Assembly (NCBI GenBank): GCA_016721005.1 | Contig: JADKJM010000005.1 | Location: 554,416-618,415 of the forward strand | Direction: 5' to 3' | DNA: 64,000 bases | Source: Flavobacteriales bacterium | GTDB lineage: Bacteria > Bacteroidota > Bacteroidia > Flavobacteriales_F > PHOS-HE28 | Shown here: positions 36,497 to 45,215 of the stretch, piece after piece | Position numbering within the stretch: position 1 is the stretch's first letter | Layout of the letters: every line of letters begins with the position of its first letter | Notes under the pieces: generated by a model | Told to the model about the DNA's origin: nothing | Seen by the model: only the letters and a program-made list of their open reading frames with translations | Database searches by the model: none | Translations under genes and position numbers: made by a program

Positions 36497-36524
36497 GTTG
36501 TTCGGAAGAGCCCTCAGCGCGACC
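36497..36524. repeat. Diverged copy of the element at 18-111
   Basis: Begins GTTGTTCGGA and ends AGCGCGACC with 9 nt between (10 nt in the copy at 43-71); TGCCCTTC follows in both. It lies in the 95-nt gap between tpiA and prmA. The arms are less self-complementary than in the first copy. Confidence 0.4.
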
Positions 36525-36567
36525 GGGAAAAGACCATTGCCCTTCGGGTCTGGACAAGAGTGTGAAG

Positions 36568-37332
36568 TCAATGCTTCACCTTACCCGCGATGCGGATCAG
36601 ATCCATGAATTGCTCGGCAACCAAAGAAGCACCACCGATCAATCCGCCGTTCACATCGGGCTGGGAGAAGAGTTCCTCCGCATTGGAAGGATTGCAGCTA
36701 CCGCCATATAGGATCGGTACCGCTCCGGCCACGGACGCCCCGTGCGTGTGCAGCAATGATCGGATGTGTGCGTGCATGTCCTGCGCTTGCTGCGCCGACG
36801 CGGTAAGGCCCGTGCCGATGGCCCAGACCGGTTCGTACGCGATCACGATCCGCTCCAATTGTTCGTTGGTCAATTTGCCCAAGGCGCCTTTCATCTGTTC
36901 GGTCACCACATCGAAGTGTCGGCCACTTTCGCGTTCCTCCTTTCGTTCACCACAACAGAAGATCGGTGTGATACCCATTGCCAGCAACGCGGCCACTTTT
37001 TCTCCGATCAACGCATCGCTCTCACCGAAGTATTGTCTGCGTTCACTGTGACCCACGATGCACGCACCGACACCCAAGCTCTTCAGCATGGTCGCGCTTA
37101 CCTCCCCAGTGAATGCGCCTTTCTCCGCTTGGTGGCAGTCCTGCGCCGCTACGATGATCCCGGATCCCTTGGCTTTCTCCGCGACCTGCGTGATGAAAGG
37201 GAACGGTGGTGCGATCACCACCTCCACGTTCCCGGGTTGTCCGCCCATCTTCCCGACCAACGCATCCACCAACGCAACAGCGCTGGTCGCATCGGTGTTC
37301 ATTTTCCAATTACCAGCAACGATCGTTCGCAT
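36568..37332 (-). CDS. tpiA: Triose-phosphate isomerase
   Basis: A 254-aa TIM barrel with all catalytic sites: Lys in AGNWKMN, His in VGHSERRQYFGE, Glu in VIAYEPVWAIGTG, and the closing LYGGSCNPSNAEELF phosphate-binding loop. It interconverts dihydroxyacetone phosphate and glyceraldehyde-3-phosphate. A CATCTTTG box ends 5 nt before the ATG. Its place near BT_3928, DUF1599 and prmA genes recalls a gene order common in Bacteroidota. Confidence 0.97.
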   Translation of the reverse strand: MRTIVAGNWKMNTDATSAVALVDALVGKMGGQPGNVEVVIAPPFPFITQVAEKAKGSGIIVAAQDCHQAEKGAFTGEVSATMLKSLGVGACIVGHSERRQYFGESDALIGEKVAALLAMGITPIFCCGERKEERESGRHFDVVTEQMKGALGKLTNEQLERIVIAYEPVWAIGTGLTASAQQAQDMHAHIRSLLHTHGASVAGAVPILYGGSCNPSNAEELFSQPDVNGGLIGGASLVAEQFMDLIRIAGKVKH

Positions 37333-37337
37333 GTGCG

Positions 37338-37345
37338 CAAAGATG
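37338..37345 (-). promoter_or_regulatory. Promoter -7-like box of tpiA
   Basis: CATCTTTG on the minus strand, 5 nt from the tpiA ATG. This implies a nearly leaderless transcript. Confidence 0.45.
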
Positions 37346-37379
37346 CACAGCAGCGAATACCCTCCCGATCCGAGCCCGA

Positions 37380-39608
37380 TCAGTCTTTCACGAACCGTGC
37401 TTTGAGTTCTGCACCCGTCCGCGTCCGTACCGTTAGGATGTACACGCCCGGAGCGAATGCTGAAACATCGACAACATTGGTGTTGCCGAAACTCCCGACT
37501 GTTCTGCCGTCCAACGCACTTATGCGCACGGCGCTGATCACCGCGCCGTCCGCTCGGATGTTCAACATCCCGGACGCCGGTACAGGTGAAAGTCGCATAC
37601 CCGAGGTATGTGGTTCGTGCAAGTTCGTAGTGATGCCGACCTCAAGTGAAGCTGTGGTGGTGCGCACCGGATCGTTGAAGTCGAAGTAGATGTCCGCTGT
37701 GTTGTCTATGGTGGAACCGATAGCGATGCCCGGCACCGGTCGCATGCGGAACGCGATATGCCCTTGGCTCGCGGGCTCGTTCACGTTGCTATCCGGAAGC
37801 ATGATGTTGGCGAAAGTGAAGGAGAGCACATTGCCAGTGGCGATGCTCGCGGTGAACGGGTGCGAAGATCCCAGGATCTGCAACGATGCCATATCGAGCA
37901 ATGGGCGGATCGTGTCCGTGACGATCACCGTGAAAGCCGTGTCGGTACCGGTGTTCTGGAAACGGATCGTGTAATCGATGTACTCGTCCACATCCATCAA
38001 GTACACTTCTTCACTCTGCCCGCTGCTGGTGATGGCCTGCTTGTCGTTGGGGTCGTAGCTCGATACGATGGCATGTGTGATCCCGTGAACATTGTTGACC
38101 AAGTTGCCATCGAAGGTGGTGCCTTGTGCCACAGCCGTTGCGGTATGCGTGGTCCCGAGCAGCGCAGGGATGGGAGGCACTTGCAGTTGCACATTCAGCC
38201 AACGACTTTCGAATGGCCCGAGCACCGGTACCGTCCATTGCACCTGGCCCGAGCTGTTGCTGGATACCCCGGGCACGGATCCGATGTAGGTGAAGAGCGG
38301 ATCGAAATCGAGGGTCACCGTTACGTTCTCGCCCGGATGCCCTGTATGGTTGACCAAGTGGATCAAATAGTTGAACGGCAAGCCAACGCGTGAGATTGTG
38401 TGCTGGAGGTAAACGCCCAGATCAAAGGGTGTGACCAACGAGTCAGCGATATCCACCACCGCGTTGCTTCCGCTATTGACGAGAAAGGCGATCGGCGCCA
38501 CGGGTGGACAGAGTTGCACGGCATCAGTGTTCAATTGTTCCAAGGCGTAACTACCATAGGGTACGGCGATCTCGTAGCTGCCATCGGTGGCGGTGATGCC
38601 ATAGAGGGGGCCCGGTGTTACGCGCAGGAGTTGGTTGGGCATGCCTACCTCCAGCGCATCCTGTGTGCAATCCATGTCGGTCTCGAAATGGACGGTACCA
38701 CTCACTGTGGCACAATCAGGGCCGAGGTCGGGGATCACAAAGGGCGAAGCATACTGACAGGGCAACTGGGCGCTGCCTATACTTTCCGTGGTAGTGAACA
38801 GCAGGTCCCAAGTACCCGGATGCAGGCCCAATACCTGAAAAGGTGTTGAGCCGAAGTTGAAGTAGTTTGGTGTGGGATCCACCTCATTGCCTCCCACGGG
38901 TGCATCCTGCGCCACCATGGTCCAAGACTGGTACCATCCGGTTGGGGGTGCGGTCACCACCACCTGACCGAAGAGTGCTCCATCATCGGCACCGTTGCAG
39001 CTGGCGGTGATCAGTTGCGTGTTCACTTGTGGTACCGGCAAGGGGTCGAGGGTCACAGTGCTGGTGCCGGTTCCACAGCCACTGGAGAGCGTCAAGGTGA
39101 TGGGCGATCCAGCACAGGCTCCCAGGAATTCGTAGGTGATGTAGTAGTCCAGGTTGTCGCCCTCATCCTCGGGCAACTCGATGTAACTCATACTGAATGT
39201 GGTACTGATGGAGAACCCACCCATGACCCGGAGCAAATGCACACGGAAGCCGCCATCGCACGCTCCATTCCAACATGGTTCCAAGCCGCCCAGACCCAGA
39301 AAATCGAAAGGGGTCATGTTGCTCGGGGGTTGGGATACCTGCCCGACTTCGCAATTCACGGTGGTCTGTGAACCAAGGTTATCCGTAACGGTGAGGGAAT
39401 ACGCGCCTGGTGCCAGACTGTAGACAATGTCCGTCGTAGCACCCATGCTCCATGCGTACGTGTACGGTGGGGCGCCACCCGAAACCGTGCTCACGATCAC
39501 GCCGTTGTCTCCCACGCAAGTCGCAGCGTAGATCTGTAGTTGCACCGTAATGGCTTGCACTGTCATAGCGGTCGAAAGGCCAATGACCAGAGCGGCGAGT
39601 TGTTTCAT
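37380..39608 (-). CDS. Secreted adhesin-like protein with T9SS type A sorting domain
   Basis: A 742-aa protein. Signal peptide (MKQLAALVIGLSTAMTVQA); an SprB-type repeat (CVGDNGVIVSTVSGGAPPYTYAWS, residues about 30-90); beta-rich middle with several Cys; a DUF11/DUF7619-like conserved-repeat domain (about 520-640: SYDPNDKQAI, YTIRFQNTGTDTAFTV, ADIYFDFNDPV); and a C-terminal T9SS type A domain (VRISALDGRTVGSFG ... FAPGVYILTVRTRTGAELKARFVKD). It is secreted through the T9SS and cleaved or anchored at the surface. The ligand is unknown. Confidence 0.85.
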   Translation of the reverse strand: MKQLAALVIGLSTAMTVQAITVQLQIYAATCVGDNGVIVSTVSGGAPPYTYAWSMGATTDIVYSLAPGAYSLTVTDNLGSQTTVNCEVGQVSQPPSNMTPFDFLGLGGLEPCWNGACDGGFRVHLLRVMGGFSISTTFSMSYIELPEDEGDNLDYYITYEFLGACAGSPITLTLSSGCGTGTSTVTLDPLPVPQVNTQLITASCNGADDGALFGQVVVTAPPTGWYQSWTMVAQDAPVGGNEVDPTPNYFNFGSTPFQVLGLHPGTWDLLFTTTESIGSAQLPCQYASPFVIPDLGPDCATVSGTVHFETDMDCTQDALEVGMPNQLLRVTPGPLYGITATDGSYEIAVPYGSYALEQLNTDAVQLCPPVAPIAFLVNSGSNAVVDIADSLVTPFDLGVYLQHTISRVGLPFNYLIHLVNHTGHPGENVTVTLDFDPLFTYIGSVPGVSSNSSGQVQWTVPVLGPFESRWLNVQLQVPPIPALLGTTHTATAVAQGTTFDGNLVNNVHGITHAIVSSYDPNDKQAITSSGQSEEVYLMDVDEYIDYTIRFQNTGTDTAFTVIVTDTIRPLLDMASLQILGSSHPFTASIATGNVLSFTFANIMLPDSNVNEPASQGHIAFRMRPVPGIAIGSTIDNTADIYFDFNDPVRTTTASLEVGITTNLHEPHTSGMRLSPVPASGMLNIRADGAVISAVRISALDGRTVGSFGNTNVVDVSAFAPGVYILTVRTRTGAELKARFVKD

Positions 39609-39678
39609 GGTAGAGCGGAATTGAAATGAAGACGGGATCGAGGGATCCAGTTGCCCGAACATTCAAGCCGAACGGATC

Positions 39679-41025
39679 CTACTTCACCTTCCCTTCCGCC
39701 TCCTCGAACGTCGGCGCATCATTGCCATGCCAGATGCCCTTCACCGTTCCGTCCTTCAACACCATGATCCCGGGGTTCGCGCGCACCATGGTCTTGATCA
39801 CCTTCTCGTCGCAGCGCACGAATTCGAACGCGAGTTGGTGTTCGTGGCGGAACTCATCCACCACTTCCCAGCCGTTGGTGCACACGCCGTACACGTACCA
39901 TCCCTTGGCCTGTGCATCGTTCGCCAGTTTGGCAATGGCGGCTAGGTTACCAGTATCGGTCTTGGTCAGGTCATACGCCGTGATCAACAACACGGGTTGG
40001 TCGGCATGCAGCACGTCGTCCGTCAGATCGTAGTCGTCGCGGTCGGTCAGGCGGAAGTCCTGCACAGGCGATATCATCCCTGCTTCCAGTTCCACCACGC
40101 GCGTTCCATTCTCCACCGCTTCGTAGTTCGGGTCGTCCCATGGGTAGGGCTTCGCGCTATCGAACTCCTCCACCTTGCCCGTGGTCTTGTTGCGGTAGCT
40201 CACGAAGACCTGGTTCACCGGTGCCTTGCTCTGCTTCTGCTCCGTGATGTTCTTGCCCACGGCATACGGGCGGTAATCGCGCACCGGTAAATGCGTGTAG
40301 CACCACCAGATGAAGACCAACGAAACCACCGATGCCCAACCGGCCGTGAGCCATTCCGATCTCGGTGCCTCGATCCTTCGTTTGATCAACACATAACCGA
40401 CGTAGCCGATCAACGTGATCCAAACAGGCCCATACCACGTGAAGATCCAGCTCCACATCGCGACCAGCAACAAACCGCCGGGCAGCAGGATCTTGTCGTC
40501 GGACTTCGTATTCCAACCCGTATCCTTCCGCACAAACGCAGCAAGCAGGATCGGAAAAAGGAATACCATGAGGATCGCATCCTTTGAGAAACTTTCCCAT
40601 GGGGTCAAGCTTCGCCCGATGCTGCCTTTCATCGCATCGCCGAAACAACCGCAATCCGTCACGCAGGTCACAGGCCGTTCGATAGGTGCGCCGTTCACCA
40701 TGACATAGTACGTCCCTTGCGGATCACACGTCGCTGTGTAGTAGGTGAGCCACCCGAAGAAGACCGTGAGCAGGAGAATGGCAACGGTGGCCACTTTCAT
40801 ACGGCCACCGAAAAGGATGGCAAAGCCGAGCACGATCTCCGCAAGGCATGCGAGTATGGCCAACGCCAACGCATAGTCCATCAGCCCGGGCAGGTTCAGC
40901 GCGCTTTCGGCGAAATACTCCTCCAACTTATAGGAGAAGCCGAGCGGGTCATTGGCCTTGATGAGACCACTGACGATGAAGAGCGAACCAACGATGAGAC
41001 GACAGAAGAGGACGAGTGTGCGCAT
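39679..41025 (-). CDS. BT_3928-family DoxX/thioredoxin-like membrane protein
   Basis: A 448-aa protein starting MRTLVLFCRLIVGSLFIVSG. A DoxX-like four-helix region (residues about 1-140, KANDPLGFSYKLEEYF) holds a Cys pair (VTCVTDCGCFGD). More membrane helices follow to about 245, then a soluble C-terminal thioredoxin-like domain (VLLITAYDLTKTD ... PGIMVLKDGTVKGIWHG). No CxxC redox pair is seen in the soluble domain. This family is Bacteroidota-specific and usually near tpiA. TATCTTCG at 41047-41054 lies 21 nt before the ATG. Confidence 0.85.
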   Translation of the reverse strand: MRTLVLFCRLIVGSLFIVSGLIKANDPLGFSYKLEEYFAESALNLPGLMDYALALAILACLAEIVLGFAILFGGRMKVATVAILLLTVFFGWLTYYTATCDPQGTYYVMVNGAPIERPVTCVTDCGCFGDAMKGSIGRSLTPWESFSKDAILMVFLFPILLAAFVRKDTGWNTKSDDKILLPGGLLLVAMWSWIFTWYGPVWITLIGYVGYVLIKRRIEAPRSEWLTAGWASVVSLVFIWWCYTHLPVRDYRPYAVGKNITEQKQSKAPVNQVFVSYRNKTTGKVEEFDSAKPYPWDDPNYEAVENGTRVVELEAGMISPVQDFRLTDRDDYDLTDDVLHADQPVLLITAYDLTKTDTGNLAAIAKLANDAQAKGWYVYGVCTNGWEVVDEFRHEHQLAFEFVRCDEKVIKTMVRANPGIMVLKDGTVKGIWHGNDAPTFEEAEGKVK

Positions 41026-41046
41026 GTGTTTCCGATCGATGAGCGC

Positions 41047-41054
41047 CGAAGATA
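41047..41054 (-). promoter_or_regulatory. Promoter -7 box (TATCTTCG) of the BT_3928 gene
   Basis: TATCTTCG on the minus strand, 21 nt upstream of the ATG at 41025. The identical octamer is seen before porQ and nfeD. Confidence 0.4.
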
Positions 41055-41110
41055 GCCGGGGGCGATCGCGCGCTTCCCGCGTTAACAACCGATCAACAGA
41101 TGGCCGATCA

Positions 41111-41626
41111 CTACGGATGCAGCTGCGCGGTCAGGACCTCACGGCGGGCCTGCACCTCGGCCATCAGACGGGTCGCCTCGGGGCGGATCCTGTCCTCGTA
41201 TTCGGAGTTCCAGTCCAAAAAGCCGGTCATCGGGGTGAACCGCGCCAAGCCCATGGGCATATCGAAGAAGGAAAGGTCCAACCCTTCCACGCGCGGGAAG
41301 AGCGTCATCTCCACCTCCACATCCTTCATGGTGTGATCATCGGCCCACTCCGGCCCGTGCGTGTCCACGCCGAAGCACTTGGTCACACGGCCATTCATGG
41401 TGAAGCGGATGACGTACTGCGCGTTGTTGTCCAACACCACGTTGTAATGGCCACCCACCCCCGTGTAGGAGATCTGTTGTTTCACACCGTCCTTGTACAC
41501 ACGGACCAGCACTTCCTTCAGCGGTTCACGGGAGGAAGCATCCGTAACAACCCCATGCACACGCAGCTGGGCAGCGTTGAGGATCGGGGCGACCAAGAGC
41601 AGGGCAGCGGTAAGCAGCACACGCAT
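41111..41626 (-). CDS. Exported carboxypeptidase-regulatory-like protein, paralogue of 43219-43803
   Basis: A 171-aa protein with signal peptide (MRVLLTAALLLVAPILNA) and a beta-sandwich start (LRVHGVVTDASSREPLKEVLVRVYKDG) typical of CarboxypepD_reg-like domains. It then has a family-specific tail (VEVEMTLFPRVEGLDLSFFD ... FLDWNSEYEDRIRPEATRLM). The 194-aa protein at 43219-43803 aligns across nearly its whole length (LHGLVTEYFTGDGLKDVQVR; VQMTLFEHIAGFDFSVFD; LNWDIDYTERRRPEIARVM). Role unknown; periplasmic or surface location inferred. Confidence 0.7.
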   Translation of the reverse strand: MRVLLTAALLLVAPILNAAQLRVHGVVTDASSREPLKEVLVRVYKDGVKQQISYTGVGGHYNVVLDNNAQYVIRFTMNGRVTKCFGVDTHGPEWADDHTMKDVEVEMTLFPRVEGLDLSFFDMPMGLARFTPMTGFLDWNSEYEDRIRPEATRLMAEVQARREVLTAQLHP

Positions 41627-41795
41627 GATGGAGAAGATTTAGGTATGTGCCCCTTCCGTCGTGGTAAGCGTACCGGAGTGAGCGGAGGGCGAACATATCG
41701 CCGTCCGTGTGGGGTGCGAAGTCCCGGCGACGACCGGTTCCGAACAACTCGATGTGAATAGCCTCGAAGCGAAGTCGGTCCTCTTGCCCGAAGGA

Positions 41796-42338
41796 TCAAC
41801 CCTCCTCCTCCATCTGGATCATGGCGAAGACCGCATAGTTCACGATGTCGAGGAAGTTGGCGTCGATGCCTTCGCTCACCAAGGTGTTCCCTTGGTTGTC
41901 CTCGATGCTCTTGATCCGAAGCAATTTCATCAGGATCAGATCCACAAGCGAACTCACACGCATGCTGCGCCATGCTTCGCCATAGTCGTGGTTCTTGCGC
42001 GTCATCAGATCCTTGGCGGTGTGTTGCTGGGCCAGCACTTTCGCTGAGGCTGTTTCGGCGTCGAGGTCCGGCGCTTCCGAAACACCGTCGGCCAATTGCA
42101 CAAGCGCCATCGCCGCATAGTTGATGATGCCGATCAACTCCGGGCGGATCCCCTCCCCGACCTTGCTCTCCCCCACTTGTTGAAGCGTGCGGATCCGCTG
42201 GGCCTTGATGAAGATCTGGTCGGTGAGCGAGGGTACGCGTAGGATCCGCCACGCAGTGCCGTAGTCCTTCGCCTTCTTCAGGAAAAGGTCGTTGCATTCG
42301 GCGATCACCGCATCATACTGCACAAGGGTCTTGACCAT
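41796..42338 (-). CDS. DUF1599 family protein
   Basis: A 180-aa protein with two homologous halves: FLKKAKDYGTAWRILRVPSLTDQIFIKAQRI and TRKNHDYGEAWRSMRVSSLVDLILMKLLRI, each followed by a G-I-x-x-x-x-x-I-x-N-Y-A helix. The repeated KxxDYGxAWRxxRxxSLxDxIxxKxxRI suggests an all-helical MazG/NTP-pyrophosphatase-like fold, which is inference. It is divergent from folP with only 29 nt between starts, so each promoter lies near or in the other gene's 5' end. Confidence 0.85.
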   Translation of the reverse strand: MVKTLVQYDAVIAECNDLFLKKAKDYGTAWRILRVPSLTDQIFIKAQRIRTLQQVGESKVGEGIRPELIGIINYAAMALVQLADGVSEAPDLDAETASAKVLAQQHTAKDLMTRKNHDYGEAWRSMRVSSLVDLILMKLLRIKSIEDNQGNTLVSEGIDANFLDIVNYAVFAMIQMEEEG

Positions 42339-42353
42339 ACCTGCTTCAAATGG

Positions 42354-42361
42354 GACCTTTA
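42354..42361 (+). promoter_or_regulatory. Promoter of folP inside the DUF1599/folP gap
   Basis: GACCTTTA ends 6 nt before the folP ATG at 42368. A TTG at 42331-42333 lies 20 nt upstream, close to the 19-nt spacing of Bacteroidota promoters, and falls inside the start of the DUF1599 gene. Confidence 0.45.
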
Positions 42362-42367
42362 GGCCCG

Positions 42368-43228
42368 ATGGCGGGCGAAGGTATTCCAGGCAAGGAGGTC
42401 ACGTGGCGTGTGCGCGATCGGCTCGTCCGCATTCCACTCCCGGCGGTGATGGGCATCCTCAACGCCACACCGGATTCATTCCATGCGCCGAGCAGGGTGA
42501 CGCTGAATGAAGTGGTGGAACGTGCCGAACGCATGCTGCAGGAAGGCGCGACCTTCCTGGACATCGGAGGCGCGAGTTCGCGACCCGGATCCGAAGAGAT
42601 CAGCCTCGACGCCGAGTTGGAACGCTCGATCCCCATCATCCAAGCCTTGCACGGGAAATTCCCCGAGGCCCTGTTGAGCATTGATACAACTCACGCGCGG
42701 GTGGCGCAGGAAGCAGTTCACGCGGGCGCATCCATGATCAACGACATCACTGCCGGACTCTGGGATGAAGCGATGCTGCCGACGGTAGCTGCGCTCGGTG
42801 TGCCGTATGTGATCATGCATATGCAAGGCGCGCCACGGACCATGCAGGACGCTCCCCACTACACCGATGTGGTGGCCGAAGTGACCTTGTTCCTGAGCCA
42901 GCGTTCGAACGCCGCGCATGCAGCAGGCATCGCCGATGTGATCATCGATCCCGGTTTCGGTTTCGGGAAGGATGTGGACCACAACTATGCGCTGCTTGCG
43001 CATGTGCAGCGCCTGACGCATCTCCACGCACCGGTCCTAGTGGGCCTTTCCCGCAAGCGGATGATCAATGCGGTACTGGGCACTTCGACCAGTGAGGCAT
43101 TGAACGGAACGACGGTACTGAACACCATTGCACTGATGAACGGCGCCTCCATCCTACGTGTACACGATGTGCGGGAGGCGGTGGAGTGCGTGAAGTTGGT
43201 CCACGCGGTCCGCCGCGATCAGAAATAG
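42368..43228 (+). CDS. folP: Dihydropteroate synthase
   Basis: A 286-aa TIM-barrel enzyme joining p-aminobenzoate to 6-hydroxymethyl-7,8-dihydropterin pyrophosphate in folate synthesis. Motifs: VMGILNATPDSF, FLDIGGASSRPGSEEIS, SIDTTHARVAQEAVHAGASMINDI, IIDPGFGFGKDVDHNYALL and VGLSRKRMINAVLG (sulfonamide/pABA site region). The promoter box favours MAGEGIPGKE over the ATG 18 nt upstream. Its 3' end overlaps the convergent 194-aa gene by 10 nt. Confidence 0.94.
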   Translation: MAGEGIPGKEVTWRVRDRLVRIPLPAVMGILNATPDSFHAPSRVTLNEVVERAERMLQEGATFLDIGGASSRPGSEEISLDAELERSIPIIQALHGKFPEALLSIDTTHARVAQEAVHAGASMINDITAGLWDEAMLPTVAALGVPYVIMHMQGAPRTMQDAPHYTDVVAEVTLFLSQRSNAAHAAGIADVIIDPGFGFGKDVDHNYALLAHVQRLTHLHAPVLVGLSRKRMINAVLGTSTSEALNGTTVLNTIALMNGASILRVHDVREAVECVKLVHAVRRDQK

Positions 43229-43803
43229 ACGCGCTTGCGTTTACCCCGCTTGATCACCTTTCCCTCGATCTCGGCCGCGCGCTTCCGATCGCCCACCGCG
43301 CGTTCGTAAAGGATCATCACCCGCGCGATCTCCGGCCGGCGGCGCTCGGTGTAGTCGATATCCCAGTTGAGGTTCCGAACGGTGTGTTTGTACTCAGCAA
43401 GACCCACGTACTCATCGAAGACGGAGAAATCGAAACCGGCGATGTGCTCGAAAAGTGTCATCTGCACATCCATGTCGTAGAACGGCACATCCGGGAACAG
43501 CGGGATCTCCGAGGCATCGATCCGGATGAACTTCGGAACGAGGTCCTGCCGGTAATACCACACCTGGTAATCGTAGCCGCGCTCCAGGAACAGTTCATAC
43601 TCACCGCGACCGTTCGTGAACACCGTCCCACGCTCCACACTGTCCTTCACTAGGCGTACTTGTACATCCTTCAGGCCATCTCCGGTGAAATACTCCGTGA
43701 CCAGACCGTGCAATCTGATATGGAAGGCGGCGCAATCCACTGCGGTCACGAGCGTCATGGATGCGCCCAACAACCCGATCAGTAGACTCTGCTTCACCTT
43801 CAT
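43219..43803 (-). CDS. Exported protein, paralogue of 41111-41626
   Basis: A 194-aa protein with signal peptide (MKVKQSLLIGLLGASMTLVTA) and the same layout as the 171-aa paralogue: a CarboxypepD_reg-like beta domain (IRLHGLVTEYFTGDGLKDVQV), then the MTLF-x-x-I/V-x-G-D/L-D-F-S motif, and a basic C-terminal extension (GKVIKRGKRKRVYF) missing from the other copy. A TAATTTCG box ends 6 nt before the ATG (43810-43817). Function unknown. Confidence 0.7.
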   Translation of the reverse strand: MKVKQSLLIGLLGASMTLVTAVDCAAFHIRLHGLVTEYFTGDGLKDVQVRLVKDSVERGTVFTNGRGEYELFLERGYDYQVWYYRQDLVPKFIRIDASEIPLFPDVPFYDMDVQMTLFEHIAGFDFSVFDEYVGLAEYKHTVRNLNWDIDYTERRRPEIARVMILYERAVGDRKRAAEIEGKVIKRGKRKRVYF

Positions 43804-43809
43804 CGCCGC

Positions 43810-43817
43810 CGAAATTA
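43810..43817 (-). promoter_or_regulatory. Promoter -7 box (TAATTTCG)
   Basis: TAATTTCG on the minus strand, 6 nt from the ATG at 43803. Identical to the octamer before clpS. Confidence 0.45.
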
Positions 43818-44063
43818 CCGGGTCCGGTGCGAAAGTGCGGAAACTTCGACGGACCCCTCCCTGCGCCGAACGAAGCACACCTGTTCCGCTCTCTACCGGT
43901 CACGGAGCATGTCCGGATCATCCTTTGGTTCACCAAGGACCGATACCGGGTGATGCTCCGGGAACTCCTCGACCCGGTCAGGTTCATCCCTACCAGCGGT
44001 ATGGCTATGCACATCACGGCACTGTGAACGCGGTGTGATCCGCTCGCGAGCAAGCCTAGTGTT
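43818..44063. other. Intergenic stretch left of the IS630 remnant
   Basis: About 245 nt with no gene I can support. A plus-strand frame ending at 44027 (HVRIILWFTKDRYRVMLREL) is protein-like in part but has no start, promoter or homologue I recognise; it may be a fragment cut off by the insertion. Confidence 0.35.
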
Positions 44064-45163
44064 ATAACCATGTAATAGATAAACTAATAGTGCTATATTC
44101 GCGGCATGGCACGAACTGCAAAACCGATCCCTGTAAGCGAAGAGCAACGCATGGAACTTGAGGCGATGGTCCGCTCCCACAAGTTGGAGCGTCGATACGG
44201 TCTGCGTGCGCAGGGATCGTGTTGAGCCATGATGGTCACAGTCTGGATGGGATCATCAAGCGCACCGGGATGACCTGCCCTACGGTGAACAAGTGGCGCA
44301 ACCGGTTCAGAAAACTGGGCGTAGCCGGGTTGAAGGACGCCCCTCGTCCGGGCAAGTGGAACGATCACTGCTCAGCAGAAGGCACGCGTGGTCCAGAAAG
44401 CGTGCGAGAAGCCTACGGGCGGCTATACCAATTGGTCTCAGGAGCGCATCGCATCAGAAGTGGGCATCAGTCAGAGCGCCGTTCATCTGATCCTCAAGCA
44501 GCGATCCGAAACCGCACAAGACCGAGTACTGGTGCGGGAAAAGTCCTGACCCTGAATTCGAGTCCAAGATGCTCACCATCATCGGTCTGTATATGGACCC
44601 GCCAGCGAACGCCATCGTGTTGAGCGTGGACGAGAAAACCCAGATACAGGCACTGGACCGCACACAGCCGATACTCCCACTTCGGGCGGGCACGCCCAAG
44701 CGCATGACGGCAACCTACAAGCGCAATGGTACCGTGGCCCTCATGGCCGCCCTTGCCGTGCATACCGGAATGATAACCGCAACACCGGTCAAAGCCAACA
44801 ACGCAACCACCTTCCTGACCTTCCTCAAGAAGCTCGACCGCACCTTCCGCAACAACCATCTGCACATCATCACGGACAATCTGGCCGTGCATAAATCCAA
44901 GGAGGTGAAGGCCTGGTTGAAACCCAAACGGAAGATCACCATGCACTTCACGCCCACATACTCATCTTGGCTCAATCAGATCGAGATCGGTTCAACATGC
45001 TGGCCAAGGACGTCTTGAAGAACGGCGTCTGGAAGTCCACCAAACAACTCGTCGACCAGATCATGGAGTACATCAGAACCTACAACGAGCAACGGGCGGC
45101 ACCCTTCAAATGGACCTATGCTGGAAAAATCCGCGTCGTTTAGTTAATGAACTAATGGGATAT
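44064..45163. mobile_element. Degenerate IS630-family insertion sequence
   Basis: The transposase remnant is flanked by AT-rich, partly matching inverted ends: left 44064 onward ATAACC...TA...ATAAACTAA, right end (reverse complement from 45163) ATATCCC...TA...TTAACTAA. TA dinucleotides at the edges fit the TA target preference of IS630/Tc1-mariner elements. The ends are imperfect, so boundaries are good to a few bases only. It sits directly upstream of a cyclase gene whose likely promoter (TACCTTCG, 45174-45181) is just outside it. Confidence 0.65.
44106..45143 (+). pseudogene. IS630 transposase, multiple frameshifts
   Basis: Pieces in several frames read as one IS630 transposase. MARTAKPIPVSEEQRMELEA to GLRAQ; then IVLSHDGHSLDGIIKRTG with helix-turn-helix TCPTVNKWRNRFRKLGVAGL; then TITAQQKARVVQKACEKPTG; then KPHKTEYWCGKSPDPEFESK, VLSVDEKTQIQALDRTQP (first Asp), HIITDNLAVHKSKEV (second Asp) and FTPTYSSWLNQIE; finally FNMLAKDVLKNGVWKSTKQL to KIRVV. 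Breaks are near 44210, 44350, 44510-44530 and 44992 (one T missing before GGTTCAACATGC). The element cannot make active transposase without repair. Confidence 0.85.
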
Positions 45164-45173
45164 GACACTAGAG

Positions 45174-45181
45174 TACCTTCG
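45174..45181 (+). promoter_or_regulatory. Promoter -7 box (TACCTTCG) of the first cyclase gene
   Basis: TACCTTCG, 34 nt before the ATG at 45216 and 10 nt outside the IS630 right end. A second similar octamer (GACCTTCG, 45188-45195) is 20 nt before the ATG. Confidence 0.35.
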
Positions 45182-45215
45182 TCGCCGGACCTTCGTACGG
45201 TTCGTCCCAAGTCAC

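Noticed and set aside
43761..44027. Plus-strand 88-codon frame left of the IS630 remnant
   Set aside because: Only its last third looks protein-like. It has no start signal and overlaps the promoter of the minus-strand exported gene, so it may be a fragment at best.
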